In this document: positions 13,350-21,179 of the stretch, piece by piece
Layout: each line of letters opens with the position of its first letter
Position numbering within the stretch: position 1 is the stretch's first letter
NCBI GenBank assembly: GCA_015520525.1
Contig: WAPY01000016.1
Span: forward strand, 1 to 21,632
Reading direction: 5' to 3'
Length of the DNA: 21,632 bases
Origin: Candidatus Woesearchaeota archaeon
GTDB taxonomy: Archaea > Nanobdellota > Nanobdellia > Woesearchaeales > WAPY01
The notes under the pieces: generated by a model
Seen by the model: the letters and a program-made list of their open reading frames with translations, nothing else
Told to the model about the DNA's origin: nothing
Databases searched by the model: none
Translations under genes and position numbers: made by a program

Positions 13350-14564
13350 TTATTCATATCTTAATGTCTCAGCGGGTTTTAACCTTGAAGCCTGCATTGC
13401 AGGAGCAATCCCGGACAATATTCCTATGAAGAATGAGAACGCCAGCGCTGATATTGTTAAGATAAGATTAAAATTAATTATCAGAAGATTTGAGCCCAAA
13501 ATTTTGAACACAACAATTTGTGCTGACTTGCTTATTAAGAACCCCAAGAATGTGCCAACAAGTCCTCCAACCAATCCAAGCAACCCTGCTTCTATAAGAA
13601 AAATTAGAATTATGTCTGAATTCTTCGCTCCTATTGCTTTCATTATTCCGATTTCTTTTGTTCTTTGAAGCACTGATGTGTACATTGAGTTCATTATGTT
13701 TATGCCGCCAACGATTAAGCTTATTGAGCCAACTCCTATGAGGAGAATCTGCACAATTAAAAGTATGTTTCTGAAAGAACCTATCAGCTGCTCTGAAGTT
13801 TGAACATTAAAATCTTCATTGCCTCTTTTAACATGTCTCTCTCTTCTGAGCTTATCTTCTATTTCAGATTTCAAAGTATTCAAATCTTCTCCCTTGTCAG
13901 CCCAGACAATTATACCAGAAACAACATCTTTTTTTATGTTGAACAAATTATTAAAATCTTTTCTTGATATTCTCACCATGTTGTCATAGACTTGCGACCC
14001 AACACCGTTTTGAATTCCCACAACCTTAAAAGTCTTGCCGTTTATGTTTATTTTATCTCCAACCTTTACTTCATCAAACATTTTACTCGCCACATAAGAG
14101 CCGAGAACCGCTTCTCCCTTCTCATTTGACTTAAGTTCTCTCCCGGTCTTAATGGAGAATATATTCGTATTCTTAAGCTGCTCCAATGATTTTTCATCAG
14201 TGTCTGAGCCAAATAAAAACACTTGAGAAGTTTTTCCCCTGAAGGATGCAATTGCTGGCCTGGATAAAACTGGTTCTATGTATTTTATTCCTCCAAGTCC
14301 ATTAAGAGCTTTCACATCTTTATCTGTGAGTTGCTGGGCACTCATAGACGCCTGCATAAAGGATGACGCTCCTCCTGGAAGTATCATTATTCTATTTGTC
14401 CCAAGTTTTTCAAATTGAGAGTTCATTGCATCTTGAACTCCCAATGACAAGCTTATTAAAGAAACAACTGCTGTAATTCCTATAATTATTCCTAAGAGTG
14501 TTAATGACACTCTTGTTTTTTCTGAGAATAATCTCCTTATAACAAAGACCATATAATTTTTCAT
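13350..14564 (-). CDS. MacB/FtsX-type ABC transporter permease 1
   Basis: 404 aa. Topology is the MacB one: an N-terminal helix (about 20-40, TLLGIIIGITAVVSLISLSL), an extracytoplasmic MacB_PCD domain (about 45-275), then three helices (about 278-300, 325-350, 370-395) with ERTKEIGIMKAIGAKNSDI in the cytoplasmic coupling loop and a C-terminal LKPAETLRYE. Such permeases couple ATP hydrolysis to mechanical work on substrates outside the membrane, not to a classic channel. It is a clear paralogue of the next gene upstream, and the pair probably forms a heterodimer with the ATPase. Its ATG is one base after that gene's stop. Confidence 0.9.
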   Translation of the reverse strand: MKNYMVFVIRRLFSEKTRVSLTLLGIIIGITAVVSLISLSLGVQDAMNSQFEKLGTNRIMILPGGASSFMQASMSAQQLTDKDVKALNGLGGIKYIEPVLSRPAIASFRGKTSQVFLFGSDTDEKSLEQLKNTNIFSIKTGRELKSNEKGEAVLGSYVASKMFDEVKVGDKININGKTFKVVGIQNGVGSQVYDNMVRISRKDFNNLFNIKKDVVSGIIVWADKGEDLNTLKSEIEDKLRRERHVKRGNEDFNVQTSEQLIGSFRNILLIVQILLIGVGSISLIVGGINIMNSMYTSVLQRTKEIGIMKAIGAKNSDIILIFLIEAGLLGLVGGLVGTFLGFLISKSAQIVVFKILGSNLLIINFNLILTISALAFSFFIGILSGIAPAMQASRLKPAETLRYE

Positions 14565-14565
14565 T

Positions 14566-15765
14566 TTACATGCTAAACCTCAAAGCTTTTACAGGCGTCA
14601 TCTTTGATGCTTTTATTGCAGGTGATAAGCCGGATAATAATCCTATGAACAAAGAGAATACAAGAACTCCAAGAAGAAGCTGCCAGGTTAAATATACTTG
14701 AATCAATGAGGTTGCCATAGCTCTTACAGAAATTATTTGAACGAGTTTTGCCAGCACAACCCCTATACCCAAACCTATTATTCCTCCAATGAGGCTTATC
14801 AAGGATGATTCAGCGAGGAATATTGCTAAAATATCTGAGTTTCTTGCACCAACAGCTTTCATTATTCCTATCTCCTTCGTCTTTTCAACCACTGATGTAT
14901 ACATTGTCGTCGTTATTCCAACTCCTCCAACAAGTATACTTATGAAAGCTATTCCTAAAAATATAACCTGAACAACAATTAGCAGATCGTTGATTCTCTT
15001 TGACAAATCTTCATTCGTAAGAACGAGAAAAGGTTCTGTTTTATCAGTTACTCCGTAAAGATTGTCCAATTTTTTCTCTATACTTTTAGCAACAACTTCA
15101 GGCTCGCTGCCTTTATCAACTTGGACAAAGATAAGATCCTCAGCGTTCGGTTCATTAAGTAAATTTCTCGCTATTGTCACAGGTACATAAACTGCACTGT
15201 CATCTTCTCTATCTCCAAAAGAACCTACAATTCCAACAACTCTGAATTTCTTGCCTAACAATGTTACAGAGTCGCCAACTTTTATTCTCTTGTCGAACAG
15301 CCCATCTGCTGCGTATGAGCCGAGCAGGATTTTATACTTGTCTCCAGGCTTTAAATCTCTTCCTTCCACAATTTTGAAGGATTTCATGGACTCAAACAGT
15401 TCCTTTGATTCTTTATCCAACGGCAGTCCTGTGAGGTAGGCGTACTTTCTTTGATTGCTGAATGTTAGAGGAGCTATTTTGTAGATTATTCCAGAAGCAG
15501 ATTTTACTCCATTTACCTGCTTCACTTTTTCTAAGTCTATTTTTGTCAAAGGGCTTGAACCCACAAATATCTTTGGAGCTATTGTTATTTTATCAGAGCC
15601 CATATTTTCAAACTGTTTGTTGACTCCTGCCTTAAATCCTTGAGCCAAACTTATAAGCGAGACTATGGACGCTATGGAGATTATAATTCCTATTATTGTC
15701 AACCATGACCTTAATCTTTTATGCTTTAAATCATTTAAAATAATATTAAAATAATCAAGGATCAT
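14566..15765 (-). CDS. MacB/FtsX-type ABC transporter permease 2
   Basis: 399 aa, same layout as the adjacent permease: an N-terminal helix (SWLTIIGIIISIASIVSLIS), a periplasm-facing MacB_PCD domain (about 45-265) and three C-terminal helices, with EKTKEIGIMKAVGARNSDI in the coupling loop and a C-terminal MTPVKALRFSM. The two permeases differ throughout the outer domain, which fits distinct surfaces of a heterodimer. The start forms a TAAAATG junction with the surface-protein gene. No substrate can be named from sequence. Confidence 0.9.
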   Translation of the reverse strand: MILDYFNIILNDLKHKRLRSWLTIIGIIISIASIVSLISLAQGFKAGVNKQFENMGSDKITIAPKIFVGSSPLTKIDLEKVKQVNGVKSASGIIYKIAPLTFSNQRKYAYLTGLPLDKESKELFESMKSFKIVEGRDLKPGDKYKILLGSYAADGLFDKRIKVGDSVTLLGKKFRVVGIVGSFGDREDDSAVYVPVTIARNLLNEPNAEDLIFVQVDKGSEPEVVAKSIEKKLDNLYGVTDKTEPFLVLTNEDLSKRINDLLIVVQVIFLGIAFISILVGGVGITTTMYTSVVEKTKEIGIMKAVGARNSDILAIFLAESSLISLIGGIIGLGIGVVLAKLVQIISVRAMATSLIQVYLTWQLLLGVLVFSLFIGLLSGLSPAIKASKMTPVKALRFSM

Positions 15766-15766
15766 T

Positions 15767-16993
15767 TTAGTGCTTTCTTACTTTCTTGTAAACAAAATAC
15801 GCTGCTAGGACAACCAAGATTATTATAGATACTGCCACAAAGTTGTTTGTTTTAATCAAGCCTAATTTTCTTGCCTCTTCTTCAGAGTAAACTCTTATGT
15901 TAATGTTATTTGTATAATTGTATTCATTGCCTAATGCATCATAGGCAGTTATTTTTACAGGGATGTTTATATTACCTTGCTCTTCTGGTTTTATATCATA
16001 AGTGACTGTTTCATAATCATCAGAATCTATATCTCCCACATACTGCGATTCAGGAGATTCTATTTCTAATCCTTTAGGTTTTGGCAAGGTCACCTTGACA
16101 AACTTTGAGTCTAATATTCCGCTGTTTATAACTTTAAATGTTAACTCTCCTTTTCTTCCCACAATAAACTCGGGAGTATCAATTAATTGCATTGTTATGC
16201 TGGGCTTTCCTCCAACAATGACTCCTACTAAATCATGAACTTCATGGAGTCTTCCTTCTGAATCTTTATAGCTTATACTCATAGGCAATGAATAAACTCC
16301 TGACTTTGCATTGGGTGATAATATCAACATGAAGTTTGATTCAATACTCTGTTTTGGACTTATAAAGGAAATCTCTTTATTTGTTGGTGTATTAACCGGT
16401 GCGAATACTCCTTGAAGACTGCTTAAGTCCATATTAAGATGAACATCTTTAATGAGTGAGTTTCCATAATTTGTTAAATTTATAGATATCATTACCTTCT
16501 CACCTGGCTGTACCACTTCAGGAGTTGTTTTAGCTGATCCAATGAGAACCTTATCTCCAGAAGATCCTATGCTTATGTAAAAGGTTTCTTTTATCCACGA
16601 CTTTTTGTCTGTTGAGTATTCTATAGTTAATGGAACTTTTCCAGGATAGGCATCTTTGTTAACTTGAATTAAAAAGTGGACTATCTGCATGTTTGAGTCT
16701 GTCTGCACAGATGCAAGCCCTGATATTTGCTTACTGTCTTCACCCACCACAGTAAAGGGGTAGTTATTATCTGCTTTTATGTAAAAAGTGTCTACTGATG
16801 ACATTCCATAGTTTGTTATACCAAACTTAACATCCGCATAACTACCTGGCTGTACAGGGTCCGGATTCTGATTAACCAGTGAGATCTGAATGTTGTGTCC
16901 CTGTGTTGGCATCACCGCTTGAACTCCCTGCAAAAATAGCAGCACTAAACTCAAACTCATTATCAACATTATTAAGATTGTTTTCTTGTTCAT
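15767..16993 (-). CDS. COG1361-like surface protein with Ig-type repeats
   Basis: 408 aa. A signal peptide (about 1-26, cleavage likely after VQA) is followed by three Ig-like CARDB/NEW3-type repeats (about 35-145, 150-260, 265-370). The first two have matching starts, NPDPVQPGSYADVKF and TTPEVVQPGEKVMISI, and repeated ITNYG/LTNYG/VINSG motifs. A C-terminal helix (about 383-402) and KKVRKH anchor it, so the repeats face outside. Genes like this often travel with archaeal ABC ATPase and MacB-like permease genes. It may play the adaptor role that MacA plays in bacteria, or hold the substrate near the permeases (inference). It has a strong GGAGG ribosome binding site and lies one base from the ATPase gene's stop. 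Confidence 0.85.
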   Translation of the reverse strand: MNKKTILIMLIMSLSLVLLFLQGVQAVMPTQGHNIQISLVNQNPDPVQPGSYADVKFGITNYGMSSVDTFYIKADNNYPFTVVGEDSKQISGLASVQTDSNMQIVHFLIQVNKDAYPGKVPLTIEYSTDKKSWIKETFYISIGSSGDKVLIGSAKTTPEVVQPGEKVMISINLTNYGNSLIKDVHLNMDLSSLQGVFAPVNTPTNKEISFISPKQSIESNFMLILSPNAKSGVYSLPMSISYKDSEGRLHEVHDLVGVIVGGKPSITMQLIDTPEFIVGRKGELTFKVINSGILDSKFVKVTLPKPKGLEIESPESQYVGDIDSDDYETVTYDIKPEEQGNINIPVKITAYDALGNEYNYTNNINIRVYSEEEARKLGLIKTNNFVAVSIIILVVLAAYFVYKKVRKH

Positions 16994-16994
16994 T

Positions 16995-17687
16995 TTACTT
17001 CCTCCTTTTATTGTCTTTTAGTATGATCCCATCTTTTATGTGAACTATTCTATCCGCATAGTTAATTAAGGATGGATCGTGAGTAACCATAACGACTGTT
17101 TTTCCCTCTTTATGAAGGTCTGTAAGTATTTTCATTACTTCTCTGCCTGCTTTTGAGTCGAGGTTGCCCGTTGGCTCATCTGCAAGTATCAAACTTGGGT
17201 TGTTTGCCAAAGCTCTTGCTATTGCAACTCTCTGCCTTTCTCCTCCAGAGAGTTCGTTTGGTTTATGCTCTAATCTCCTACCCAGTCCAACTTGATTCAA
17301 AAGTTTTGTTGCCCTTTCTCGTCTTGTCTTTTTATCCACTCCTTGAAAAATCATAGGAAGCTCAACATTCTCTAGAGCTGTCATTGAAGGTATGAGATTA
17401 AACTGCTGAAATACAAAACCTATTTTTCTCCCTCTTATCAAAGCAAGTTTTGACTCGCTCAAGGTTGATATGTTTATTCCATCCAAAAGAACCCTGCCGG
17501 AGGTTGGTACATCCAGACAGCCTATCATATTCATACATGTTGATTTTCCTGAACCACTCGCTCCCATTATGATGAGGAATTCACCCTGCTTAACCTTCAG
17601 ATTAATCCCTCTTAAAGCTTTAACTTTAACTTTTCCAAGGTCATAAGTTTTGGTTACATTATCCAATTCAACTATTGTCTTGCTCAT
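16995..17687 (-). CDS. ABC transporter ATPase, LolD/MacB type
   Basis: 230 aa, full-length for this class. Walker A is GASGSGKST (42-50), Q-loop FVFQQFNL (91-98), signature LSGGERQRVAIARAL (146-160), Walker B LILADEPTGNLDS (166-178), switch histidine VTHD (H203). A TYDLG segment follows the A-loop position near the N-terminus. It should power the two FtsX-like permeases at the inner face of the membrane. The start overlaps the padR stop by four bases (ATGA), giving translational coupling, and its expression is therefore probably under PadR control. Assignment is very secure; the transported or remodelled substrate is not known. Confidence 0.95.
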   Translation of the reverse strand: MSKTIVELDNVTKTYDLGKVKVKALRGINLKVKQGEFLIIMGASGSGKSTCMNMIGCLDVPTSGRVLLDGINISTLSESKLALIRGRKIGFVFQQFNLIPSMTALENVELPMIFQGVDKKTRRERATKLLNQVGLGRRLEHKPNELSGGERQRVAIARALANNPSLILADEPTGNLDSKAGREVMKILTDLHKEGKTVVMVTHDPSLINYADRIVHIKDGIILKDNKRRK

Positions 17688-18175
17688 TTTATTTCTTCTT
17701 TAAGCTCTTTAAGTGCGAGTGTTAATTTGCTCTTGATTCTGTTAAGTTTTTCCGCATCATCTTTGTTCTTGAAAGATAATTTGTAAACTGCCGAACATAA
17801 ATTGATTATTTTTGGAAGAAATTTAGCGAACTCATTATTCTTTTCAACATAATCCAACACCTTCAGCATACTGTTGGATGGGTCTGTTAATTTAAGCTTC
17901 TTCACAACTTTCGTGTAGAATGTTCTTTTTTTCCTGTTTATGTCTCCAGCAAATTGTTTTCCCTTCTTCGTCAAATAATAAACTTTTCTTCTGCCTTCTT
18001 TCCTGTATGAAATCAAACCTTCTTCTCTCAGTGAGTTTAAGGTTGGATAAACAGCACCAGCGGATGGTTTTATTATGCCTGTCTTTTCATACACAATTTT
18101 TATAATATCATACCCTGATGCTTCTCTCTTAGAGAGTATTTCCAATATTGCATATTTTAAATATCCCTTTATCAT
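17684..18175 (-). CDS. PadR-family transcriptional regulator
   Basis: 163 aa. The N-terminal winged helix shows the PadR pattern: ILEILSKREASGYDIIK, PSAGAVYPTLNSLREEGLI (recognition helix) and a basic wing SYRKEGRRKVYYLTKKGKQF. The C-terminal part (about 85-163) is helical and would dimerise; it does not closely match the short PadR-s1 or the longer Vir type. PadR proteins usually repress and respond to small hydrophobic or toxic compounds. It is first in the ABC operon, its stop overlaps the ATPase start, and a perfect inverted repeat sits over its own TATA box, so self-repression of the whole operon is the expected scheme. The inducer is unknown. Confidence 0.9.
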   Translation of the reverse strand: MIKGYLKYAILEILSKREASGYDIIKIVYEKTGIIKPSAGAVYPTLNSLREEGLISYRKEGRRKVYYLTKKGKQFAGDINRKKRTFYTKVVKKLKLTDPSNSMLKVLDYVEKNNEFAKFLPKIINLCSAVYKLSFKNKDDAEKLNRIKSKLTLALKELKEEIK

Positions 18176-18185
18176 ATCTATTTAG

Positions 18186-18205
18186 ATATATCTGATTAGA
18201 TATAT
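18186..18205 (-). promoter_or_regulatory. Inverted repeat over the padR TATA box (likely operator)
   Basis: ATATATCT-GATT-AGATATAT is a perfect repeat with 8-bp arms. A second, overlapping repeat ATCTA-TT-TAGAT lies toward the gene (18176-18187). On the minus strand the outer part reads TTATATATC, a good TATA box about 29 bp upstream of the padR ATG. A dimeric repressor bound here would block TBP, so this is the best PadR operator candidate. Confidence 0.55.
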
Positions 18206-18210
18206 AAGCT

Positions 18211-18227
18211 TTTTGGTCCAACCAAAA
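18211..18227. repeat. Inverted repeat between cdc6 and padR
   Basis: TTTTGGT-CCA-ACCAAAA is a perfect repeat with 7-bp arms and a 3-nt centre, 18 bp downstream of the cdc6 stop and just upstream of the padR TATA box. It may be an mRNA 3' hairpin for cdc6, a second regulator site for padR, or a degenerate origin-type element. The sequence alone does not decide. Confidence 0.5.
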
Positions 18228-18245
18228 CGAACAAATTTTAATGAT

Positions 18246-19316
18246 TTAATTCACGAAAGAATTCAAATCTTTATAAGCGTAATTGACTATTGTTGTTGTC
18301 CCTTCAGAACCGCCTATGAGTTTTTTAAGCTTCAAGAAACCTGCTTTTTCCAGTTTTGATATCTTTCTTTGGAATGTTTTGTAAACTGCTGTTCCTCCTT
18401 CTGAAGTGTATATTTTGTAAAGTTCTCCTATTTTCTTCCCTGAGTTTTCCTTGCAAATCTTCAATATCCTTCTTGTCTCATCGTCTAAGGATTCGCTGCT
18501 TTTTATTGAGAATGTGTTCAACTGCCTTATTGCTTTTACTGCGTCTTCCTTTTCTATTTTCTTTGAGGCTCTGAGCTCTGCGTTGTTCCCGGCTTCTTTA
18601 AGAAGGAATAATCCAACTCTAATATCTTCAGCTTCGTATGTTTTGTCCACAATTAGATCAAAAGCTTCCTCTGTCAATGCTCCTTCAACGAAGGCGTATT
18701 TTATTCTTTCTTTGAGTATGCCCTCAACTTCTTTTTTTGTGTATGGTTTGAATTCTATTGTTTGAGGCAGCAATCTTGACCTTATTCTGTCATCTAATGT
18801 AACGAGCCATTCTCTCGTGTTTGATATGATTATAATTGTTTTTCTGTATATTTCCTCAAGAACAAAGTATAAAAATGAGTAATCTTCAATTTTATCCGCC
18901 TCGTCAAATATGAACACTGCTGAACTCTTGTTGATTTCTCTCTTTACCAAATCAAGAAGTTCGTCTGTTTTTTTAGTTTGAACAAATGGCAAATTCAGAT
19001 CTTCAGCAAGTTGCATTGCAATTTTGTATGTTGAATTTTTCTTCCAGCAGTTAATATAAAAGGGAATTACTTCGTCAGTTGTTTCTTCAAGCTCTTTAAT
19101 AACACTCTTACATATCAAAGTTTTTCCGATGCCGGGTTTTCCATAGATAAAAATATTCTTCCCGTTTCTTCTTTGAAGAAGAGGTTTTATTGATAGGATA
19201 ATCTCTCTTTCCTCTGCTTCTCTGTATGGAACCACTTTTGGTATATAATCGTAGTCTAAAGCAACAGGGTCTTTGAACACTGTTTCATTGTCCTTTAGCA
19301 TATCCTTGAAGTTCAT
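18246..19316 (-). CDS. Orc1/Cdc6-type AAA+ replication initiator
   Basis: 356 aa from the ATG chosen here. Orc1/Cdc6 proteins bind origins and load the MCM helicase. The AAA+ core shows Walker A GKPGIGKT (59-66), Walker B FIFDEAD (135-141), sensor 1 ISNTREW (165-170), arginine-finger region DDRIRSRLLP (175-184) and sensor 2 DIRVG (R233). A winged helix (about 275-350) should bind DNA. The N-terminal YIPKVVPYREAE matches the family. It is shorter than the usual 380-420 residues, with a reduced region between Walker B and sensor 1. The start at 19316 forms a TAAAATG junction with the small ORF upstream; a reading frame open to 19379 would overlap that ORF. A paralogue with another AAA+ task is possible. 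Confidence 0.88.
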   Translation of the reverse strand: MNFKDMLKDNETVFKDPVALDYDYIPKVVPYREAEEREIILSIKPLLQRRNGKNIFIYGKPGIGKTLICKSVIKELEETTDEVIPFYINCWKKNSTYKIAMQLAEDLNLPFVQTKKTDELLDLVKREINKSSAVFIFDEADKIEDYSFLYFVLEEIYRKTIIIISNTREWLVTLDDRIRSRLLPQTIEFKPYTKKEVEGILKERIKYAFVEGALTEEAFDLIVDKTYEAEDIRVGLFLLKEAGNNAELRASKKIEKEDAVKAIRQLNTFSIKSSESLDDETRRILKICKENSGKKIGELYKIYTSEGGTAVYKTFQRKISKLEKAGFLKLKKLIGGSEGTTTIVNYAYKDLNSFVN

Positions 19317-19317
19317 T

Positions 19318-19458
19318 TTATGAAGCTTTAAATCTGTAAAGCACCTCATTATCTTCCGAAAGGTAAGGCTCCACAACAAGCATTAAGAAAGCTTCTAAAT
19401 CGTCGGAGTCCAGCCCAAATTGTTCAGGCTCGCTGTTGAGAAATTTTTGATTCTTCAT
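19318..19458 (-). CDS. 46-aa acidic small ORF between serS and cdc6
   Basis: The ORF encodes MKNQKFLNSEPEQFGLDSDD followed by a short hydrophobic helix (LEAFLMLVVEPYL) and ends YRFKAS. It is net acidic with no recognised domain. A strong GAGGTAA ribosome binding site overlaps the serS stop, the ORF begins three bases after that stop, and its own stop is joined to the cdc6 ATG by one base (TAAAATG). These coupling signals on both sides argue for translation. It may be a Cdc6 partner or simply a coupling leader peptide. Confidence 0.6.
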   Translation of the reverse strand: MKNQKFLNSEPEQFGLDSDDLEAFLMLVVEPYLSEDNEVLYRFKAS

Positions 19459-19460
19459 TT

Positions 19461-20738
19461 TTACCTCTTTATCCTTTTTATTCCGTTCATGTACGGCCAG
19501 AGGACTTCGGGTATATCAACTGACCCATCTCTATTTTGATAGTTCTCAAGTATTGCTCTCATCGCCCTCGATGTTGCTATTCCTGTGTTGTTCAGCGTGT
19601 GCAGGTATTCCTTTGTTCCATCCTTCCTTTTGACTTTTATGTTCAATCGCACTGCTTGGTATGACTTGCAGTTTGAACAACTTGCTACTTCTTTGTATTT
19701 CTCTTCCCTTGGGAACCATGCTTCAATATCATGCTTCTTTGACGCGACTATTCCCATATCGCCCGTGCATATATTGACAACTCTGTAAGGTATACCGAGT
19801 TTTGCGAACATCCCTTCTGTGTTCTTTTGAATCTCATCAAATATTTTGTTGCTCTGCTCTGGAGTTGAGAAAACCACCTGCTCAACCTTATTGAACTGAT
19901 GCATTCTGAACAATCCCTTTGTATCTACACCATGACTGCCTATTTCTCTTCTGAAACATGGGCTTATTCCCACCAATTTTATGGGCAGGTCTTCCTCGTT
20001 TATAACTTCATTCATAAACATTGAAACTAAGGGATGCTCAGCTGTTGCTATCATATACTTATCTTCTCCCTCTATCTTGTACATAACATTTTCAAAATCG
20101 TCAAGGCTTGTCACTCCTTCATACGCCTTTCTGCCGAGCATGAAGGGGGGTTCAACGAGTGTAAATCCTTTGCTCATTAAGTAATCAATGGCGAATCTTT
20201 GAAGAGCCATGTCAAGCATAGCCAGTTCATTTTTTAGGTATACGAATCCTGAGCCAACAACCTTCGCCGCCCTTTTAAAATCTGCTATTCCTAGCTCTTC
20301 AGCAAGAACACCGTGTGGTTTAAGTTCAAAATCAAATTTCTTTGGTTCTCCCACTCTTTTTATCTCAACATTCTCAGAATCATCTTTTCCTATAGGAACT
20401 GATTCGTCAAGTATGTTTGGTATTCTCATAAGGTAGAATCTTATTTTGTCAATCTTGTCCTTGTATTCTTGTTCCAACTGCTTTATTTTCTTCGGCAGTT
20501 GCGAAGCCTCTTTGACAAGCTCTGAGATATCTTTTCCTTCTCTTTTGTTTTTGTTTATACTCTCTGACAACTCATTTCTCTTATGCCTAAGGTTGTCTAA
20601 TTCTGTCTTCAAACTCTTTTGTTCCTTATTGAGCTGTATTAACTCATCAACCCATTTTATCTTATCAAGCATCCCCCTCTTCTTGAGGTCAGCTTTGACA
20701 GCATCAGGATTCTCAACAACGAAATTTATTTCAAGCAT
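19461..20738 (-). CDS. serS: Seryl-tRNA synthetase
   Basis: 425 aa, the usual bacterial/archaeal-type length. The N-terminal helical hairpin (about 30-105) is the tRNA-binding coiled coil. Class II motifs are present: TAEHPL (232-237), motif 2 FRREIGSHG (262-270) with GLFRMHQFNKVEQ after it, and motif 3 NTGIATSRAMRAILEN (384-399). A CSNCKSYQAVRL segment is typical of the class. It charges tRNA-Ser with serine in the cytoplasm. The start is the ATG at 20738, with AGGTGAT a few bases upstream. It is the first gene of the serS-small ORF-cdc6 unit. It is not the rare methanogen-type SerRS. Confidence 0.97.
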   Translation of the reverse strand: MLEINFVVENPDAVKADLKKRGMLDKIKWVDELIQLNKEQKSLKTELDNLRHKRNELSESINKNKREGKDISELVKEASQLPKKIKQLEQEYKDKIDKIRFYLMRIPNILDESVPIGKDDSENVEIKRVGEPKKFDFELKPHGVLAEELGIADFKRAAKVVGSGFVYLKNELAMLDMALQRFAIDYLMSKGFTLVEPPFMLGRKAYEGVTSLDDFENVMYKIEGEDKYMIATAEHPLVSMFMNEVINEEDLPIKLVGISPCFRREIGSHGVDTKGLFRMHQFNKVEQVVFSTPEQSNKIFDEIQKNTEGMFAKLGIPYRVVNICTGDMGIVASKKHDIEAWFPREEKYKEVASCSNCKSYQAVRLNIKVKRKDGTKEYLHTLNNTGIATSRAMRAILENYQNRDGSVDIPEVLWPYMNGIKRIKR

Positions 20739-20767
20739 AAAATCACCTAAATGAAGATGTTTTCCTA

Positions 20768-20779
20768 TGTATAAAAAGT
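20768..20779 (-). promoter_or_regulatory. TATA box for serS
   Basis: On the minus strand the sequence ACTTTTTATACA is centred about 35 bp upstream of the serS ATG. It predicts a transcription start just before the AGGTGAT ribosome binding site, and so a short leader. Confidence 0.4.
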
Positions 20780-20821
20780 TTTCTTTAAGATTCTTGTCTC
20801 TTTTACCTTCAACTGAGCCAA

Positions 20822-21100
20822 TTACTTAATTTGAAAGCCTCCAAAAACAGCAGTATCTCTGACTTTCTCAAAAATTACTTTATCAACTCTTGCTAAGAAG
20901 GGACCTTTCTTGCATTCTTCCAAGAATCTTTTCAGTAAAGATTCATCTTTTTCATCGGCTTGAGCAACAACCTCAACCGTGCCGTCCGGCAAGTTCTCTG
21001 CGTATCCTCTAATTCCCAATTCTTTAGCTTTCATTCTGAGAAACCACCTGAAACCAACACCTTGAACTCTCCCGAATATTTTCACTTTATAAGTTATCAT
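20822..21100 (-). CDS. Acylphosphatase
   Basis: 92 aa from the ATG chosen here, the family's usual length. The enzyme hydrolyses acyl phosphates such as carbamoyl phosphate or 1,3-bisphosphoglycerate. The signature GRVQGVGFRWF (10-20) includes the phosphate-binding loop and the catalytic arginine R18, and the catalytic asparagine N36 is in YAENLPDG. An in-frame ATG at 21151 would add 17 residues not found in the family and lies on a palindrome, so it is less likely. No strong ribosome binding site is visible before 21100. The gene stands alone, divergent from the partial gene at the right end. Confidence 0.9.
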   Translation of the reverse strand: MITYKVKIFGRVQGVGFRWFLRMKAKELGIRGYAENLPDGTVEVVAQADEKDESLLKRFLEECKKGPFLARVDKVIFEKVRDTAVFGGFQIK

Positions 21101-21136
21101 ATTCTTATTAAGAGAGCTGTTTATTTTTATTCCTTT

Positions 21137-21150
21137 TGTTGTTAACAACA
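21137..21150. repeat. 14-bp perfect palindrome upstream of the acylphosphatase
   Basis: TGTTGTTAACAACA is fully self-complementary. On the minus strand it sits about ten bases downstream of the predicted acylphosphatase transcription start, where a repressor could bind. About one such palindrome is expected by chance in a window this long, so its location is its only support. Confidence 0.4.
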
Positions 21151-21179
21151 TTAAGTTTAAGCACTCAGAAAAAATGAAA

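Noticed and set aside
19317..19379. Longer cdc6 reading frame starting at 19379 (21 extra residues).
   Set aside because: It overlaps the small ORF in another frame, lacks a ribosome binding site, and the extra residues do not resemble the family's N-terminus, whereas 19316 forms a TAAAATG junction.
19318..19458. The 46-aa ORF as a frameshifted piece of the cdc6 N-terminus.
   Set aside because: cdc6 already has its expected N-terminal YIPKVVPYREAE segment, and the ORF has its own ribosome binding site and unrelated acidic sequence.
21101..21151. Upstream ATG at 21151 for the acylphosphatase.
   Set aside because: It adds 17 residues outside the compact 90-residue family, and the ATG is part of a palindrome.
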